A stretch of 64,000 nucleotides of DNA from an uncultured Anaeroplasmataceae bacterium (GTDB taxonomy: Bacteria; Bacillota_I; Bacilli_A; Acholeplasmatales; Anaeroplasmataceae). A program made the position numbers and the translations under genes. Of the stretch, positions 8,465-17,483 are shown piece after piece. Position 1 is the first letter of the stretch, and each line of letters opens with the position of its first letter. The DNA lies in the NCBI GenBank assembly GCA_949840955.1, contig CATKXV010000009.1:1-64000 (forward strand), in the 5' to 3' direction. Under the pieces are notes generated by a model. It made no database searches. It was not told the DNA's origin and saw nothing but the letters and a program-made list of their open reading frames with translations.

Positions 8465-9736
8465 TTATTTTAGTTTCTTCTTTTTTTGTGCCGGATTAAA
8501 TATGATATCTCCTTGCTGATTATATTTTGTTCCATGACAAGGACATTCATACACCTGCTCTTCTTTATTGAAATACAGGGCACAGCCCAAATGGTTACAT
8601 CTTTTTTTCGGCTTTATTAGATTTACAATCGCAGTTCCTGTATTTTTAAGAATAGGAAAGACAGGACTTCTTCTTTTAGGAGATACAATTTCAGAGTAAC
8701 GATTTTTCTTCTTCTCTATGCAATCGCTTAATATCATGGAAGAAAGCATCGCCCCGGTCATTCCCCACAAATTAAACCCTGTAGCAACAAAAACCCTTTT
8801 AAAATTTCCATAGGGTCCAATATAAGGGAGCCCATCCACACTTACACAATCCTGATTTACCCATTGATAAGAAATGCGATGATGAGGATACTGCCGAACG
8901 ATGTAATGCATCAAAGGCTGAAAGCCTGCGATTCCTTTTCCTGTTTTTTGATCATTTCCACCAATAATACATTTATTCTTATAGGTTCTAAAATAGAGAT
9001 CTCCTTCCTCATAGCCAATGGCGTGAAAGCTTTCTTTATTCTCTGTATTTTCAATTACAGCAACATAGGATTTATTTTGTGTCAGCTTTAAGGGAAATAA
9101 TCCCTTCCATTTTAAAAAGGGGTATCCAGTAGCCACAATTATATACTTTGCATTTATTTTATATTGCTTTGTATAAGCAATATGGTTTTTAATTTTAAAA
9201 ATAGGCGTATGCTCATAGACTTGGATATGAGATAGTAGCTGAGAAATCAGCTTTAAGGGATTCATTTGAGCTTGATTAGGAAAGCAAATTGCATAGTCAT
9301 CTGCAATTGTAGCATCAAAGCCTAATTTCTGAATTGCTTTAAGCTCTTCTTCCATAAGCCTTTTATTATTTTTAAAATATTTATAGGAGGCAACTCTTTC
9401 AAAATCAAAATCAAACTCTTGAGCTAAGGCCTCGTATTCCCTTAAACATTCTAAATTCGCTTCTAAATAAAGCTGAGCTGTTTTTATACCCTTTTGCTGG
9501 ATTAAATCCCTATATCGTATATCCTGCAAAGCTGTAATCGTTGCTGTTGTTTTGCATGTTCGAGAGGAAGCAATTTGATTTGCTTCTACTAAAACAACCT
9601 TATATTTTTTAGCTAAACGATATGCACATAATACTCCACAAATCCCTCCGCCAACGACCAAAACATCTGTAGTAATATCTCTATCTAGGCTAGGGTACTT
9701 GGGAAGCTGAATTTCCTGCCATATTGTATATTCCAT
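8465..9736 (-). CDS. FAD-dependent oxidoreductase with C-terminal Rieske [2Fe-2S] domain
   Basis: Residues about 22-350 are a DAO-type flavoprotein: the dinucleotide-binding motif VLVVGGGICGVLCAYRLA at 25-42, a second glycine-rich stretch KYIIVATGYP, and a late FAD-contact segment VFVATGFNLWGMTGAM. The C-terminus is a Rieske domain with cluster ligands C380 and H382 (CNHLGC) and C398 and H401 (CPCHGT); C385 and C400 could form the usual disulfide. Similar fusions are known in Bacillus (YhfW-type), with unknown substrate. The start ATG has GGGGGTGA 6 bases upstream. It is convergent with the tilS operon and downstream of the ABC exporter genes, from which a terminator separates it. Confidence 0.88.
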   Translation of the reverse strand: MEYTIWQEIQLPKYPSLDRDITTDVLVVGGGICGVLCAYRLAKKYKVVLVEANQIASSRTCKTTATITALQDIRYRDLIQQKGIKTAQLYLEANLECLREYEALAQEFDFDFERVASYKYFKNNKRLMEEELKAIQKLGFDATIADDYAICFPNQAQMNPLKLISQLLSHIQVYEHTPIFKIKNHIAYTKQYKINAKYIIVATGYPFLKWKGLFPLKLTQNKSYVAVIENTENKESFHAIGYEEGDLYFRTYKNKCIIGGNDQKTGKGIAGFQPLMHYIVRQYPHHRISYQWVNQDCVSVDGLPYIGPYGNFKRVFVATGFNLWGMTGAMLSSMILSDCIEKKKNRYSEIVSPKRRSPVFPILKNTGTAIVNLIKPKKRCNHLGCALYFNKEEQVYECPCHGTKYNQQGDIIFNPAQKKKKLK

Positions 9737-9748
9737 AATTTCACCCCC

Positions 9749-9777
9749 AAAAGAAAAAGTAGCATTTTGCTACTTTT
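9749..9777 (-). terminator. Terminator of the ABC exporter operon
   Basis: A 9-bp stem (AAAAGTAGC / GCTACTTTT) with a 5-base loop, followed on the minus strand by a T-rich tail, 34 bases past the stop of the second ABC gene. Confidence 0.85.
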
Positions 9778-9810
9778 ATTGTATTCCTATTTATTATGGT
9801 TTATACAAAA

Positions 9811-11628
9811 CTAATCTAATTCAAGCTTTCCCGTATATAAATTATAATAAATCCCCTTAAGCTTTAGCAGTTCCTCGTGTGTCCCACGCTCCATAATCTT
9901 CCCGTGATCTAGAACCAAAATTGCATTTGCGTTTCGAACTGTAGAGAGACGATGAGCAATAATAAATACGGTTCTTCCCTCCATAAGCTTATCCATTCCC
10001 TCCTGCACTAGACGCTCTGTACGAGTATCAATAGAGGAGGTTGCCTCATCTAAAATTAATACAGGAGCATTCGCAACGGCAGCCCTTGCAATACTTAAAA
10101 GCTGGCGCTGTCCCTGACTTAAATTCCCTCCATCTGATGTTAGATAGGTATCATATCCATTCGGAAGCTTTTTAATAAAATTATGGGCATTTGCTAGCTT
10201 AGCTGCCATAAGAATCTCCTCATCTGTAGCATCTAATCTTCCATACCGTATATTTTCCTTAATTGTTCCTGTAAAAAGATGAGTATCCTGTAATACAACA
10301 CCTAAGGAATGACGTAAATCCTTTTTGGATATGGTTTTTATATCAATTCCATCATATGTTATACTACCACCCTCTATTTCGTAAAATCGATTAATCAAAT
10401 TGGTTATGGTTGTTTTCCCTGCTCCTGTAGAGCCTACAAAGGCTATTTTTTGTCCAGGCTTTGCGTATAAATTTAAATCAGATAGGATCCGTTTATTGGG
10501 GATATAGGAAAAATCTACAGAATAAAACCTTACATCTCCACAAAGAGGGATTTCTCTTTCTTCTTCCTTCCAAACCCAGGTGGTTTGATTCTTCTTTTCT
10601 AACGTTATACAACCCTCATCCGTCTCACGAACTTCATCCATAAGCTTAAATAGACGCTCTGCCCCTGCAAGACCATTCAGCAATAAATTGGATTGATTGG
10701 TAAACTGATTGATTGGCATTGCAGCTTGTCTTACAAAAACAAGGTAGGATGCAATTCCTCCTAGGGTAAAGGAAATGAATGGAACATAGCCTAAGGCTAT
10801 AAGTCCTCCTACTATAGCTACAATTGCATAATTAATATAGGATATAGCTACAACCATAGGAATCATCGACATTGAATATTTTAAGGCCTGAAAGCCTGCA
10901 TTTTTTAATGCTGTATTCTTCTTCTGAAAGCTTTCAATATTCTGTTGTTCATGATTAAATACCTGAACAACCTTTTGTCCACTTAGAGTTTCTTCTACAA
11001 AGCCATTCACCTTAGCCATGACCTGCTGTTGTTCTTTAAATGCTTTTTTACTTTTTTTAGAAGCATAAATAATATATACAGCCATAAGAATATAAAATAG
11101 AATAACAAAAATAGATAAGAACCAATTGAGTACAAATAATAAAATAACAAGACCTATAATTTGGATACTATTCGAAATGAGCATTGCAAAGGCATTATTT
11201 AATGCTTCACTGAGCGTATCCATATCATTTGTATAATGGCTCATAATTTCTCCATGTGTCCTACGATCAAAATAGGAAAGAGGGAGCTGTTCCATTTTTT
11301 GGAAGATGTCCTTCCTCATCTCAAAAATAATTTTTTGAGCAAGTCTAACCATAATTTGTGAATATCCTAGCGTAGATAAAACACCAATACTATAAATTCC
11401 AATCTCCAGGGCTAAGGCCTTCCATAAGTCCTGATACTTTGGATCTATTGTGTAGTGATCTATAATTGGACGAAACATATATGTACCTAATAGGTTGGCA
11501 GCCGCAGATAAGGTAACTAAAATCGCAACAAGGAATAAAAGAATTTTATGTCGTCCCATATAGCTTAAAAGTCTTTTTATTGTATCCTTAATATGATCTG
11601 GTCGTTTTACACTGGTTACTGGTGGCAT
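9811..11628 (-). CDS. ABC exporter half-transporter, consensus catalytic subunit
   Basis: A 605-residue fused membrane-ATPase protein of the multidrug/lipid exporter type. Six membrane segments occupy about residues 28-315. Walker A GSTGAGKT is at 399-406, the signature is LSQGQ (503-507), Walker B LILDE at 524-528 keeps the catalytic glutamate E528, and the switch histidine is H559. With the upstream gene it should form a heterodimer of the BmrCD/LmrCD/TM287-288 type, in which one ATP site is degenerate. The altered signature (Q in place of the second residue's usual G) belongs to the degenerate site. It overlaps its partner by 13 bases and has its own AGGAGGTG site. Substrate unknown. Confidence 0.92.
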   Translation of the reverse strand: MPPVTSVKRPDHIKDTIKRLLSYMGRHKILLFLVAILVTLSAAANLLGTYMFRPIIDHYTIDPKYQDLWKALALEIGIYSIGVLSTLGYSQIMVRLAQKIIFEMRKDIFQKMEQLPLSYFDRRTHGEIMSHYTNDMDTLSEALNNAFAMLISNSIQIIGLVILLFVLNWFLSIFVILFYILMAVYIIYASKKSKKAFKEQQQVMAKVNGFVEETLSGQKVVQVFNHEQQNIESFQKKNTALKNAGFQALKYSMSMIPMVVAISYINYAIVAIVGGLIALGYVPFISFTLGGIASYLVFVRQAAMPINQFTNQSNLLLNGLAGAERLFKLMDEVRETDEGCITLEKKNQTTWVWKEEEREIPLCGDVRFYSVDFSYIPNKRILSDLNLYAKPGQKIAFVGSTGAGKTTITNLINRFYEIEGGSITYDGIDIKTISKKDLRHSLGVVLQDTHLFTGTIKENIRYGRLDATDEEILMAAKLANAHNFIKKLPNGYDTYLTSDGGNLSQGQRQLLSIARAAVANAPVLILDEATSSIDTRTERLVQEGMDKLMEGRTVFIIAHRLSTVRNANAILVLDHGKIMERGTHEELLKLKGIYYNLYTGKLELD

Positions 11629-13355
11629 TCTAAAACACCTCCTAGCTGTTGCTGATAAAGCTCTTGGTAAATGGCAGAATGCTGCATCAGCTCGGTATGA
11701 GTACCAATATCAACAATTTGTCCATTATCCATAATGATAATTCGATCTGCACCCATTACAGAGGAAATTCTTTGAGCAATAACAATATTGGTTACTTCCT
11801 TAAGCTTACGTATTTCACTCATTATTTTTCTTTCTGTTTGCATGTCACAGGCAGAGGTTGAATCATCAAAAATAATAATCTTTGGTTTTTTTAACAAGGC
11901 TCTTGCAATACATAATCTCTGCTTCTGTCCACCAGAAACATTTACTCCGCCCTGTCCTAAATCATATTCTAATCCTCCAGGAAGTAAATTCACAAACTCA
12001 TCTGCACAAGAAATCCTTAGAGCCTCCTCAATTTCCTCCATACTAGCCAAAGGATTTCCCCATAAAAGATTTTCCTTTATTGTGCCACTGAATAAAACAT
12101 TTTTTTGTAATACAATAGCAACAGCATCCCGCAAGCCTTTTAAATCGTAGTCCTGTACATCACAGCCCCCTACAGATACACGACCCTTTGTTGTATCATA
12201 CAATCGTAAAATCAAAGAAACAAGGGTTGATTTTGCTGATCCTGTTCCACCTAAAATTCCTATACTTTCTCCAGCGGAGATATGAAAGGAAATATCCGTT
12301 AGAACAAATTCCTCACTTTGGGGCTGATATTTAAAATAAACATTTTCAAAACGGATATCTCCATTCATAATGTCTGTTTTTGCGTGAGGATTAGAGGTAA
12401 TTGATGGCTTTTCATCCAATACCTCCTTTAATCGTTTCGAGGAAGCAAAGGAACGATTGATTAAAAGGAAAACATTTGAAATCATCATTAAGGAATTAAC
12501 CACCTGTAAAATATAAGACAAAATCGCTGAAAGGCTTCCGACCATAAGCTCATTATTATGAACCAATATAGACCCCAAGCCCAAGATTAAAACTGTAACT
12601 CCATACATAACCAGCTGAAAGGAGGGTAAATTCAATTGAGCAATTTTAAAGGTTTCCTTGGTCGTATTCATAACCTTTTGATTGGCAGCATCAAATTTAT
12701 CTATTTCATATTCCTCACGAACATAGGACTTCACAGTACGTATAGCAGATACATTTTCTCTTACCACACGATTTAAATCATCGACGCTTTCCTGTAAAAT
12801 ACTATATTTAGGAGAAGTTTTCCAAAGAATTAAAAATAATATAATTCCTAAAATGGGAACACATGCAATAAAAATCCATGCCAGCCGTGGTGCCATAGCA
12901 AAGGAAAGCCCAATACCCATAAATAGCATTAGAGGTGATCTACATAAGGGGCGTAAGCCTCCTACTAGCATATTTTGCATAACCATTACATCGTTCGTTA
13001 TTCTTGTTACTAAGGATGAGGTAGAAAAGTGATCTAAGTTAGAAAAGGAATATTGTTGAATTTTTTGAAACACCTCTTGACGAAGGGTATAGGAAAAATT
13101 TGTTACAAGCCTTGCATTATATTTTGCATAAAAATGACCTGTAATTAACGAAACAAGTGCACAAATCATAATCAATCCACCTGAAAGTAGAATTTGTTTC
13201 ATATTTTCCTCATAGATTCCCTTATCGATGATATCCTTCATTAAAAAGGGAATGATTAACTCAAAGGCTGACTCTATAATAACAAAGCTTACAGCCAATA
13301 TTAAATCCTTTTTAAAACGCAAAAGATATGCTAAAATTGCCTTCAAATCACGCAT
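11616..13355 (-). CDS. ABC exporter half-transporter, degenerate-site subunit
   Basis: A 579-residue ABC exporter half with membrane segments across about residues 15-300. Walker A reads GGTGSAKST (369-377) and the signature VSGGQ (473-477) is canonical. Walker B ends in FDD, with D498 in place of the catalytic glutamate, and the switch histidine is replaced by Q528 (IAQR). This is the known pattern for the non-hydrolysing partner in heterodimeric exporters such as TM287/TM288 and BmrC/BmrD. The start at 13355 is 11 bases from GGAGG, a long spacing; a nearer ATG is out of frame and soon hits a stop. It is the first gene of the two-gene unit. Confidence 0.92.
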   Translation of the reverse strand: MRDLKAILAYLLRFKKDLILAVSFVIIESAFELIIPFLMKDIIDKGIYEENMKQILLSGGLIMICALVSLITGHFYAKYNARLVTNFSYTLRQEVFQKIQQYSFSNLDHFSTSSLVTRITNDVMVMQNMLVGGLRPLCRSPLMLFMGIGLSFAMAPRLAWIFIACVPILGIILFLILWKTSPKYSILQESVDDLNRVVRENVSAIRTVKSYVREEYEIDKFDAANQKVMNTTKETFKIAQLNLPSFQLVMYGVTVLILGLGSILVHNNELMVGSLSAILSYILQVVNSLMMISNVFLLINRSFASSKRLKEVLDEKPSITSNPHAKTDIMNGDIRFENVYFKYQPQSEEFVLTDISFHISAGESIGILGGTGSAKSTLVSLILRLYDTTKGRVSVGGCDVQDYDLKGLRDAVAIVLQKNVLFSGTIKENLLWGNPLASMEEIEEALRISCADEFVNLLPGGLEYDLGQGGVNVSGGQKQRLCIARALLKKPKIIIFDDSTSACDMQTERKIMSEIRKLKEVTNIVIAQRISSVMGADRIIIMDNGQIVDIGTHTELMQHSAIYQELYQQQLGGVLECHQ

Positions 13356-13369
13356 TCCATTAAACCTCC

Positions 13370-13397
13370 AATAAGAAAGGGACTATCTAGAGTCCCT
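13370..13397 (-). terminator. Terminator of the zinc-ribbon/DUF402 operon
   Basis: A 7-bp stem (AGGGACT / AGTCCCT, 13378-13384 with 13391-13397), followed on the minus strand by TTTCTTATT. It lies between the Sel1-like gene and the ABC genes. The T tract is short, so some read-through into the exporter is possible. Confidence 0.6.
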
Positions 13398-13407
13398 CCA
13401 AAATTCA

Positions 13408-13947
13408 TTATTTAACCCCATTACTTTTAGCCATACTTAAATAACGCAATGCTAGACTATAATAGAGTTCACATTTCTCCTTTGCTTCTTCGAACTTGTC
13501 TAAAGATATCCCCAAGGATGGATCATAGCCTTGCTGGAAATCTGCTACATTCCATTCCTCAGCCAAGGTATAATAAAGCTCTCCTAAAGAGGCTTGAGCT
13601 AAAGGATGCCCTAAATCCGCAGCCAATTTTAAGAACTTTTCACAATTGGGATCTGATTTCTTTGTCTTATATAAACAATACCCAATCATATATAAAGCCT
13701 CAGAATTATCACTATTTGCATAATCTATTAAATAAGATAAAGCTTGTGGATATTCTCCCTTGTCAAATAAAGCCTTTGCCTTATCTATGCCTGAAGATGG
13801 CTTATCGTATTCAATTTCTTTTTCTTGATATGTCTTGGGCTGAACTGGAATTTCTGCTGGTTTACCAAAATCCATTCCACAGTTTGGGCAGAATCGAAAG
13901 GACTCTTCTAATTTGCAGCCACAATTTGGACAAAAATTATATTTCAT
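13408..13947 (-). CDS. Zinc-ribbon protein with Sel1/TPR-like repeats
   Basis: A 179-residue cytoplasmic-looking protein. Residues 1-30 form a zinc ribbon with paired cysteines (CPNCG at 6-10 and CPNCG at 20-24). After a linker, residues about 54-175 hold short helical pairs with Sel1/TPR character (KALFDKGEYPQALSYLI, EALYMIGYCLYKTKK, HPLAQASLGELYYTLAE). Such folds mediate protein contacts; no catalytic residues are seen. A strong AAGGAGAT site precedes the start, 15 bases after the DUF402 gene, so the two are probably co-transcribed. Confidence 0.7.
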   Translation of the reverse strand: MKYNFCPNCGCKLEESFRFCPNCGMDFGKPAEIPVQPKTYQEKEIEYDKPSSGIDKAKALFDKGEYPQALSYLIDYANSDNSEALYMIGYCLYKTKKSDPNCEKFLKLAADLGHPLAQASLGELYYTLAEEWNVADFQQGYDPSLGISLDKFEEAKEKCELYYSLALRYLSMAKSNGVK

Positions 13948-13962
13948 ATTTAAAATCTCCTT

Positions 13963-14499
13963 CTAATCTCGAAGTTTTCTATAAAAGCAATCTATCCACT
14001 CGTAATATTTTGCTTTATTCCTATTATAACAATTCACAATGTTTTTTGCAAGCGATAAGGCCATTTCATACTCAGTATTTGTAATTAAATTCTCTTCTAA
14101 CGCTTCTTTTAGTTCATCCTCATCTAAAATAACGGGGTCATTTTCTTTACCGAAGACGACATCTAAGCACATATCAATAAATGTTGGTCGTAGCTCATCA
14201 GAAAAATCATTATACCTTGTTATGTCAAAGTAGCTTTCAATCAAATTATCCCTATCATCAAAAACTACAGTTAACCACCAATTTTCATTTTTAGGAGCAA
14301 CTTGTAGCCACTTATAGCCTACATCTCCTATACAAATATTCTTTTTCTCGTTTTTGATAACAATTGGTGTATCTAAGGAGCGTATGGTGATAAGTCCTAT
14401 TGTCCCCTGGAAGCTTTCTTCTGCTATACGTAACACACGAACCTCTTTTTTTATACCTGTCCATTCATCCCGATATAAGCTTTTATGAATCAATTTCAT
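13963..14499 (-). CDS. DUF402-domain protein
   Basis: The sequence KLIHKSLYRDEW, then VGYKWLQVAP...WWLTVVFDDRDNLIESYFDITR and an acidic DVVFGKENDPVILDEDELKEALEE stretch match the layout of DUF402 proteins (FomD and Ntdp-type nucleotide phosphatases). Their conserved acidic residues bind metal and nucleotide phosphate, and several hydrolyse nucleoside di/triphosphates. The C-terminal helix rich in Leu/Lys is typical. The ATG at 14499 is preferred to the TTG at 14508 because GAGGAG (14515-14510) precedes it. It overlaps the large upstream membrane gene by 17 bases. The true substrate is unknown. Confidence 0.7.
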   Translation of the reverse strand: MKLIHKSLYRDEWTGIKKEVRVLRIAEESFQGTIGLITIRSLDTPIVIKNEKKNICIGDVGYKWLQVAPKNENWWLTVVFDDRDNLIESYFDITRYNDFSDELRPTFIDMCLDVVFGKENDPVILDEDELKEALEENLITNTEYEMALSLAKNIVNCYNRNKAKYYEWIDCFYRKLRD

Positions 14500-17137
14500 T
14501 TTTTTCAAGCTCCTCTCCTAATTTTGTTCCACACGTTGAACAAAAAATATCCTCTTTTCTAATTCTTTTCCCGCAGGTAGGACAAACCTCTAAAATAGAT
14601 GTAGAGGTATTCTTTCTAATATTAATGCCATCTAGCTCATCCATTAATACCTTCAACATACTATATTTTTCTTTAAAAAGCCTTTCTAATTCTTCTGCTT
14701 TATCCCAATTATTTTTATGCTTATAATAAGCAATTTGTATAAATAAATGCATGGAATTCATATATTCATTTTTAGTTTGATATGGTGCTACATTGTCGAT
14801 GGATCCTATGATATTGCCATTATAATAAGCACTCCAAAGATTCTTAAATTGCATTGCAGATCTCTTAATGGAGCCTTTGGTAGGATAAAGCTTTAAAAGC
14901 TGATCTATTGCAGCATTCATTTCTTCCTCTGTAAGGAGGAAATTCACTTTTCTTATCTCATATTGTAAACGATAGCCTTTATTTTCTGGTATAAAAATTT
15001 CTGCTTCTAATTCATGATATCGATCCAAGGAATAAAGGGAAGCATAAACAGAAAGTTTCATCTTAAAATAATTTATCGTTTCTGGATTGATTTTTGGATC
15101 ATTTACTTTTTTTAGAATTGCTGCTTCTAATTTATCATAATCCAAATCCTTATAAAACACTCTAAATTCCTTTTCATTCACCATAGTCATGGTGAAACCA
15201 AATACAAAGGAAAACACCAATAGGAGTAGAAAAAATCCAATAATAATCCACAAGATATTTCTATCATAGGCATGGAATGCAAAAGAAAATACTAGGATAA
15301 AGGATATAGCCCATATAGATAGACCTACCCACAAAATAATACTCCACTTTCTAGATAAATATCCAATAGGATAGTATTTGTTTTTTGGAGATAAATTCGG
15401 TATATAGACAACATCCTTATCCTTCACATGCCTGTTGAATAGCGATAGCTTAACAAGGAATATAAGGGCAAATCCAAGTCCAAAGGCGATAGATACTGCA
15501 TTTACGTCCTCAAAGGATTCGGATATCGTAGAATTAGAAAAGCAGAATATCATGAAGATAAGCATAAATACTAATGTAACCATTCTTCCCGCATTATTGT
15601 TTCTCAGCTTAAATCTTTCAATCAAATGAAGAGCCAGTAGCCCTAAAGCAACTATCATACAGAATATGGATAGGGTATTAAAAAGAAACATACCCAATAC
15701 GCCTAAAATGAACAATCCAATAGATAATGAAAAGCCAATGAAATAGCAGGCTTTGATTCTTTTGAGCTGTATCGGCATATCCTTCTTTTTTCCTGATATA
15801 ATCAATGATATAAAAAGAACAGCGAATGGAACAGCAATTATAAATAGTAAAATAAGTGCACTAACAACATCTAAAATATCTCTAATTTTTTTAGGATTTT
15901 GACTATTTGATACTGAAAACACAAGCTCACTATGAGGGAGCTGGTTAAAAATCAGTTCATAATAGGTTTCACATTTTTCAAATTCTCCAAGCAAGGATTC
16001 TGTTATATAATACTCTGTATAAATACGAATATTTAATCTATGAAATCCAGCCCAGGTAGAGGCTGGAGATAACAAGTATGTGAAGGTATAAATTTCAGGT
16101 TTATAGCTTTCATCAATATCAGGATAAAGAGGGGCGATAACCTCATTTACAGCCTGCTGTTTTTCTGGAACGACAAGCTTGTATTCATACCAACGCATAA
16201 GCGCATAGGAAATATCAAATTGTGCTTCATGCATAAAGCCTTTTTCTGCATTAAGCCTTTCTATAGAGGCATTAAACCAATCTACTCTTGATATTCCACT
16301 TTCTTCCTTATAATACTTATAAATATAATCCTCTAATGGAGCTACTGTAGTTGAATCTATATAAATGGTTCCTTGTTTTTCCTTTTTCAAAGATCCATCC
16401 TCATAGTACTTTATTTGTTCTAAAAGTTTTGGATCTAACTTTCCTAGAAAATATATTGTTGCTGTCTGATTTGAATCAAACCAAAAAATATAAGGTTTTT
16501 TCTTTCCATTTTCCATATATTCATAATTTGTACTGATTCTATAGGGCTCCTCTGGAGCATAGGCTAGGCAGCCCTGTATATGACTTCCAGCATCTTTAAC
16601 CTTTAAAGTAACCTTATGAACCTCTAAATCCTTTTTATAAAAGGAATCCTCTATAAAGTCATCCTTTAACTGTAAAACTGCTTCTGTTACATCAAATTCA
16701 TTGCTTTCACAATATGTATATCGCAGCTTCTTATCTATGGGTTGATTATTGATCGTGATATCATATTTGGAGGTATCATCAATCGGCTTATAGTCCCCTG
16801 TAGAATCATCAATATATGCAAGGTAATCCGGCAATCTCCCAAAAGGAAATACCAAGGTTGCTGAAACATCATAAGAGGCAGGATTATAAAAGGTGTACTT
16901 CGCTGAAACAGTACTTTGAATCATTTCTAAATTAGAAATTGAGTTTTTTAAATCGGTTATATGAAAAGTCAAATCTTCATTAATTACCTCAAGAGGACAA
17001 TTTTCTCCCTTGACAATTACTCCCTGTGAATCCGTTCCAAACCAATGAGTTGGTGCAGAATTTGCCTCCGCTTTTATACAAAAAAAGGATAAACAGAAAA
17101 ATATTAAAATCAATAGCCACCTTGTTATTTTTTTCAT
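14483..17137 (-). CDS. Large membrane protein with signal peptide and C-terminal zinc ribbon
   Basis: Not recognised as a named family. The 884 residues open with a signal peptide (KKITRWLLILIFFCLSFFCIKAEA), then an extracytoplasmic region of about 390 residues with beta-sandwich character (SAKYTFYNPASYDVSATLVFPF, faintly like VIT or DUF4424 domains). Six or so membrane segments follow between about 415 and 650, then a helical cytoplasmic part (FKMKLSVYASLYSLDRYHELEAEI..., TPR-like). A zinc ribbon CPTCGKRIRKEDIFCSTCG closes the protein. The ATG at 17137 has GGTGGGG 6 bases upstream; the GTG at 17149 overlaps that site. It leads an operon with the DUF402 and Sel1-like genes. A sensor or scaffold role is only a guess. 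Confidence 0.7.
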   Translation of the reverse strand: MKKITRWLLILIFFCLSFFCIKAEANSAPTHWFGTDSQGVIVKGENCPLEVINEDLTFHITDLKNSISNLEMIQSTVSAKYTFYNPASYDVSATLVFPFGRLPDYLAYIDDSTGDYKPIDDTSKYDITINNQPIDKKLRYTYCESNEFDVTEAVLQLKDDFIEDSFYKKDLEVHKVTLKVKDAGSHIQGCLAYAPEEPYRISTNYEYMENGKKKPYIFWFDSNQTATIYFLGKLDPKLLEQIKYYEDGSLKKEKQGTIYIDSTTVAPLEDYIYKYYKEESGISRVDWFNASIERLNAEKGFMHEAQFDISYALMRWYEYKLVVPEKQQAVNEVIAPLYPDIDESYKPEIYTFTYLLSPASTWAGFHRLNIRIYTEYYITESLLGEFEKCETYYELIFNQLPHSELVFSVSNSQNPKKIRDILDVVSALILLFIIAVPFAVLFISLIISGKKKDMPIQLKRIKACYFIGFSLSIGLFILGVLGMFLFNTLSIFCMIVALGLLALHLIERFKLRNNNAGRMVTLVFMLIFMIFCFSNSTISESFEDVNAVSIAFGLGFALIFLVKLSLFNRHVKDKDVVYIPNLSPKNKYYPIGYLSRKWSIILWVGLSIWAISFILVFSFAFHAYDRNILWIIIGFFLLLLVFSFVFGFTMTMVNEKEFRVFYKDLDYDKLEAAILKKVNDPKINPETINYFKMKLSVYASLYSLDRYHELEAEIFIPENKGYRLQYEIRKVNFLLTEEEMNAAIDQLLKLYPTKGSIKRSAMQFKNLWSAYYNGNIIGSIDNVAPYQTKNEYMNSMHLFIQIAYYKHKNNWDKAEELERLFKEKYSMLKVLMDELDGINIRKNTSTSILEVCPTCGKRIRKEDIFCSTCGTKLGEELEKNEIDS

Positions 17138-17187
17138 TTTAATCCCCACCCTACATCTTGCAAACCTTGAAATATCTTTTTTCTATT

Positions 17188-17201
17188 TTGATTTAAATCA
17201 A
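17188..17201. promoter_or_regulatory. 14-bp perfect palindrome upstream of the large membrane gene
   Basis: TTGATTTAAATCAA is a perfect palindrome about 50 bases upstream of the start at 17137 and downstream of the tRNA-Gly terminator. Its first half could act as a -35 (TTGATT), but no good -10 follows at the right distance. A regulator site is possible. Confidence 0.3.
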
Positions 17202-17230
17202 TTCTTATTCCTACGGTTCCTCTCTTAGAT

Positions 17231-17262
17231 AAAAAAATCCAAAACAGTTGAAATTGCTTTGG
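17231..17262 (-). terminator. Terminator of the tRNA-Gly gene
   Basis: On the minus strand CCAAAGCA pairs with TGTTTTGG (8 bp, one G-U) across an 8-base loop, followed by A and seven T. It lies 15 bases after the CCA end of the tRNA. Confidence 0.8.
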
Positions 17263-17276
17263 AAATAAATCAATAT

Positions 17277-17351
17277 TGGAGCCACAGAGCGGAATCGAAC
17301 CGCCATCATATGCATGGCAAGCATAGGTACTAACCGTTGTACTACTGCGGC
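17277..17351 (-). tRNA. tRNA-Gly (anticodon GCC)
   Basis: A full cloverleaf folds on the minus strand: acceptor GCCGCAG with CTGTGGC (one G-U), D arm GTAC/GTAC, anticodon stem TATGC/GCATA around the loop TTGCCAT (anticodon GCC), and a T arm with TTCGATT in the loop. CCA is encoded at 17279-17277. It has its own promoter and terminator and is not part of a tRNA cluster. Confidence 0.97.
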
Positions 17352-17370
17352 ATTTTTTTAACGCATTCTT

Positions 17371-17398
17371 ATTATAGCACAAGATAAAATAATTTCAA
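17371..17398 (-). promoter_or_regulatory. Promoter of tRNA-Gly
   Basis: On the minus strand, TTGAAA (17398-17393), a 16-base spacer and TATAAT (17376-17371) with an upstream TG one base away (extended -10). The start would fall near 17364, 13 bases before the mature tRNA. Confidence 0.85.
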
Positions 17399-17435
17399 GG
17401 CTTTTTTCAAAAAAAGCAAAGAAATCCAATGTAGA

Positions 17436-17481
17436 TGTAATAAAAATAAGGACCTCTACGCTTCTTAGAAATCCTTATTTT
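17436..17481 (-). terminator. Terminator of the 161-residue zinc-ribbon membrane gene
   Basis: A 10-bp stem (AAAATAAGGA / TCCTTATTTT, 17443-17452 with 17472-17481) with a 19-base loop, ending in a T-rich stretch on the minus strand just after the stop. Confidence 0.75.
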
Positions 17482-17483
17482 AC

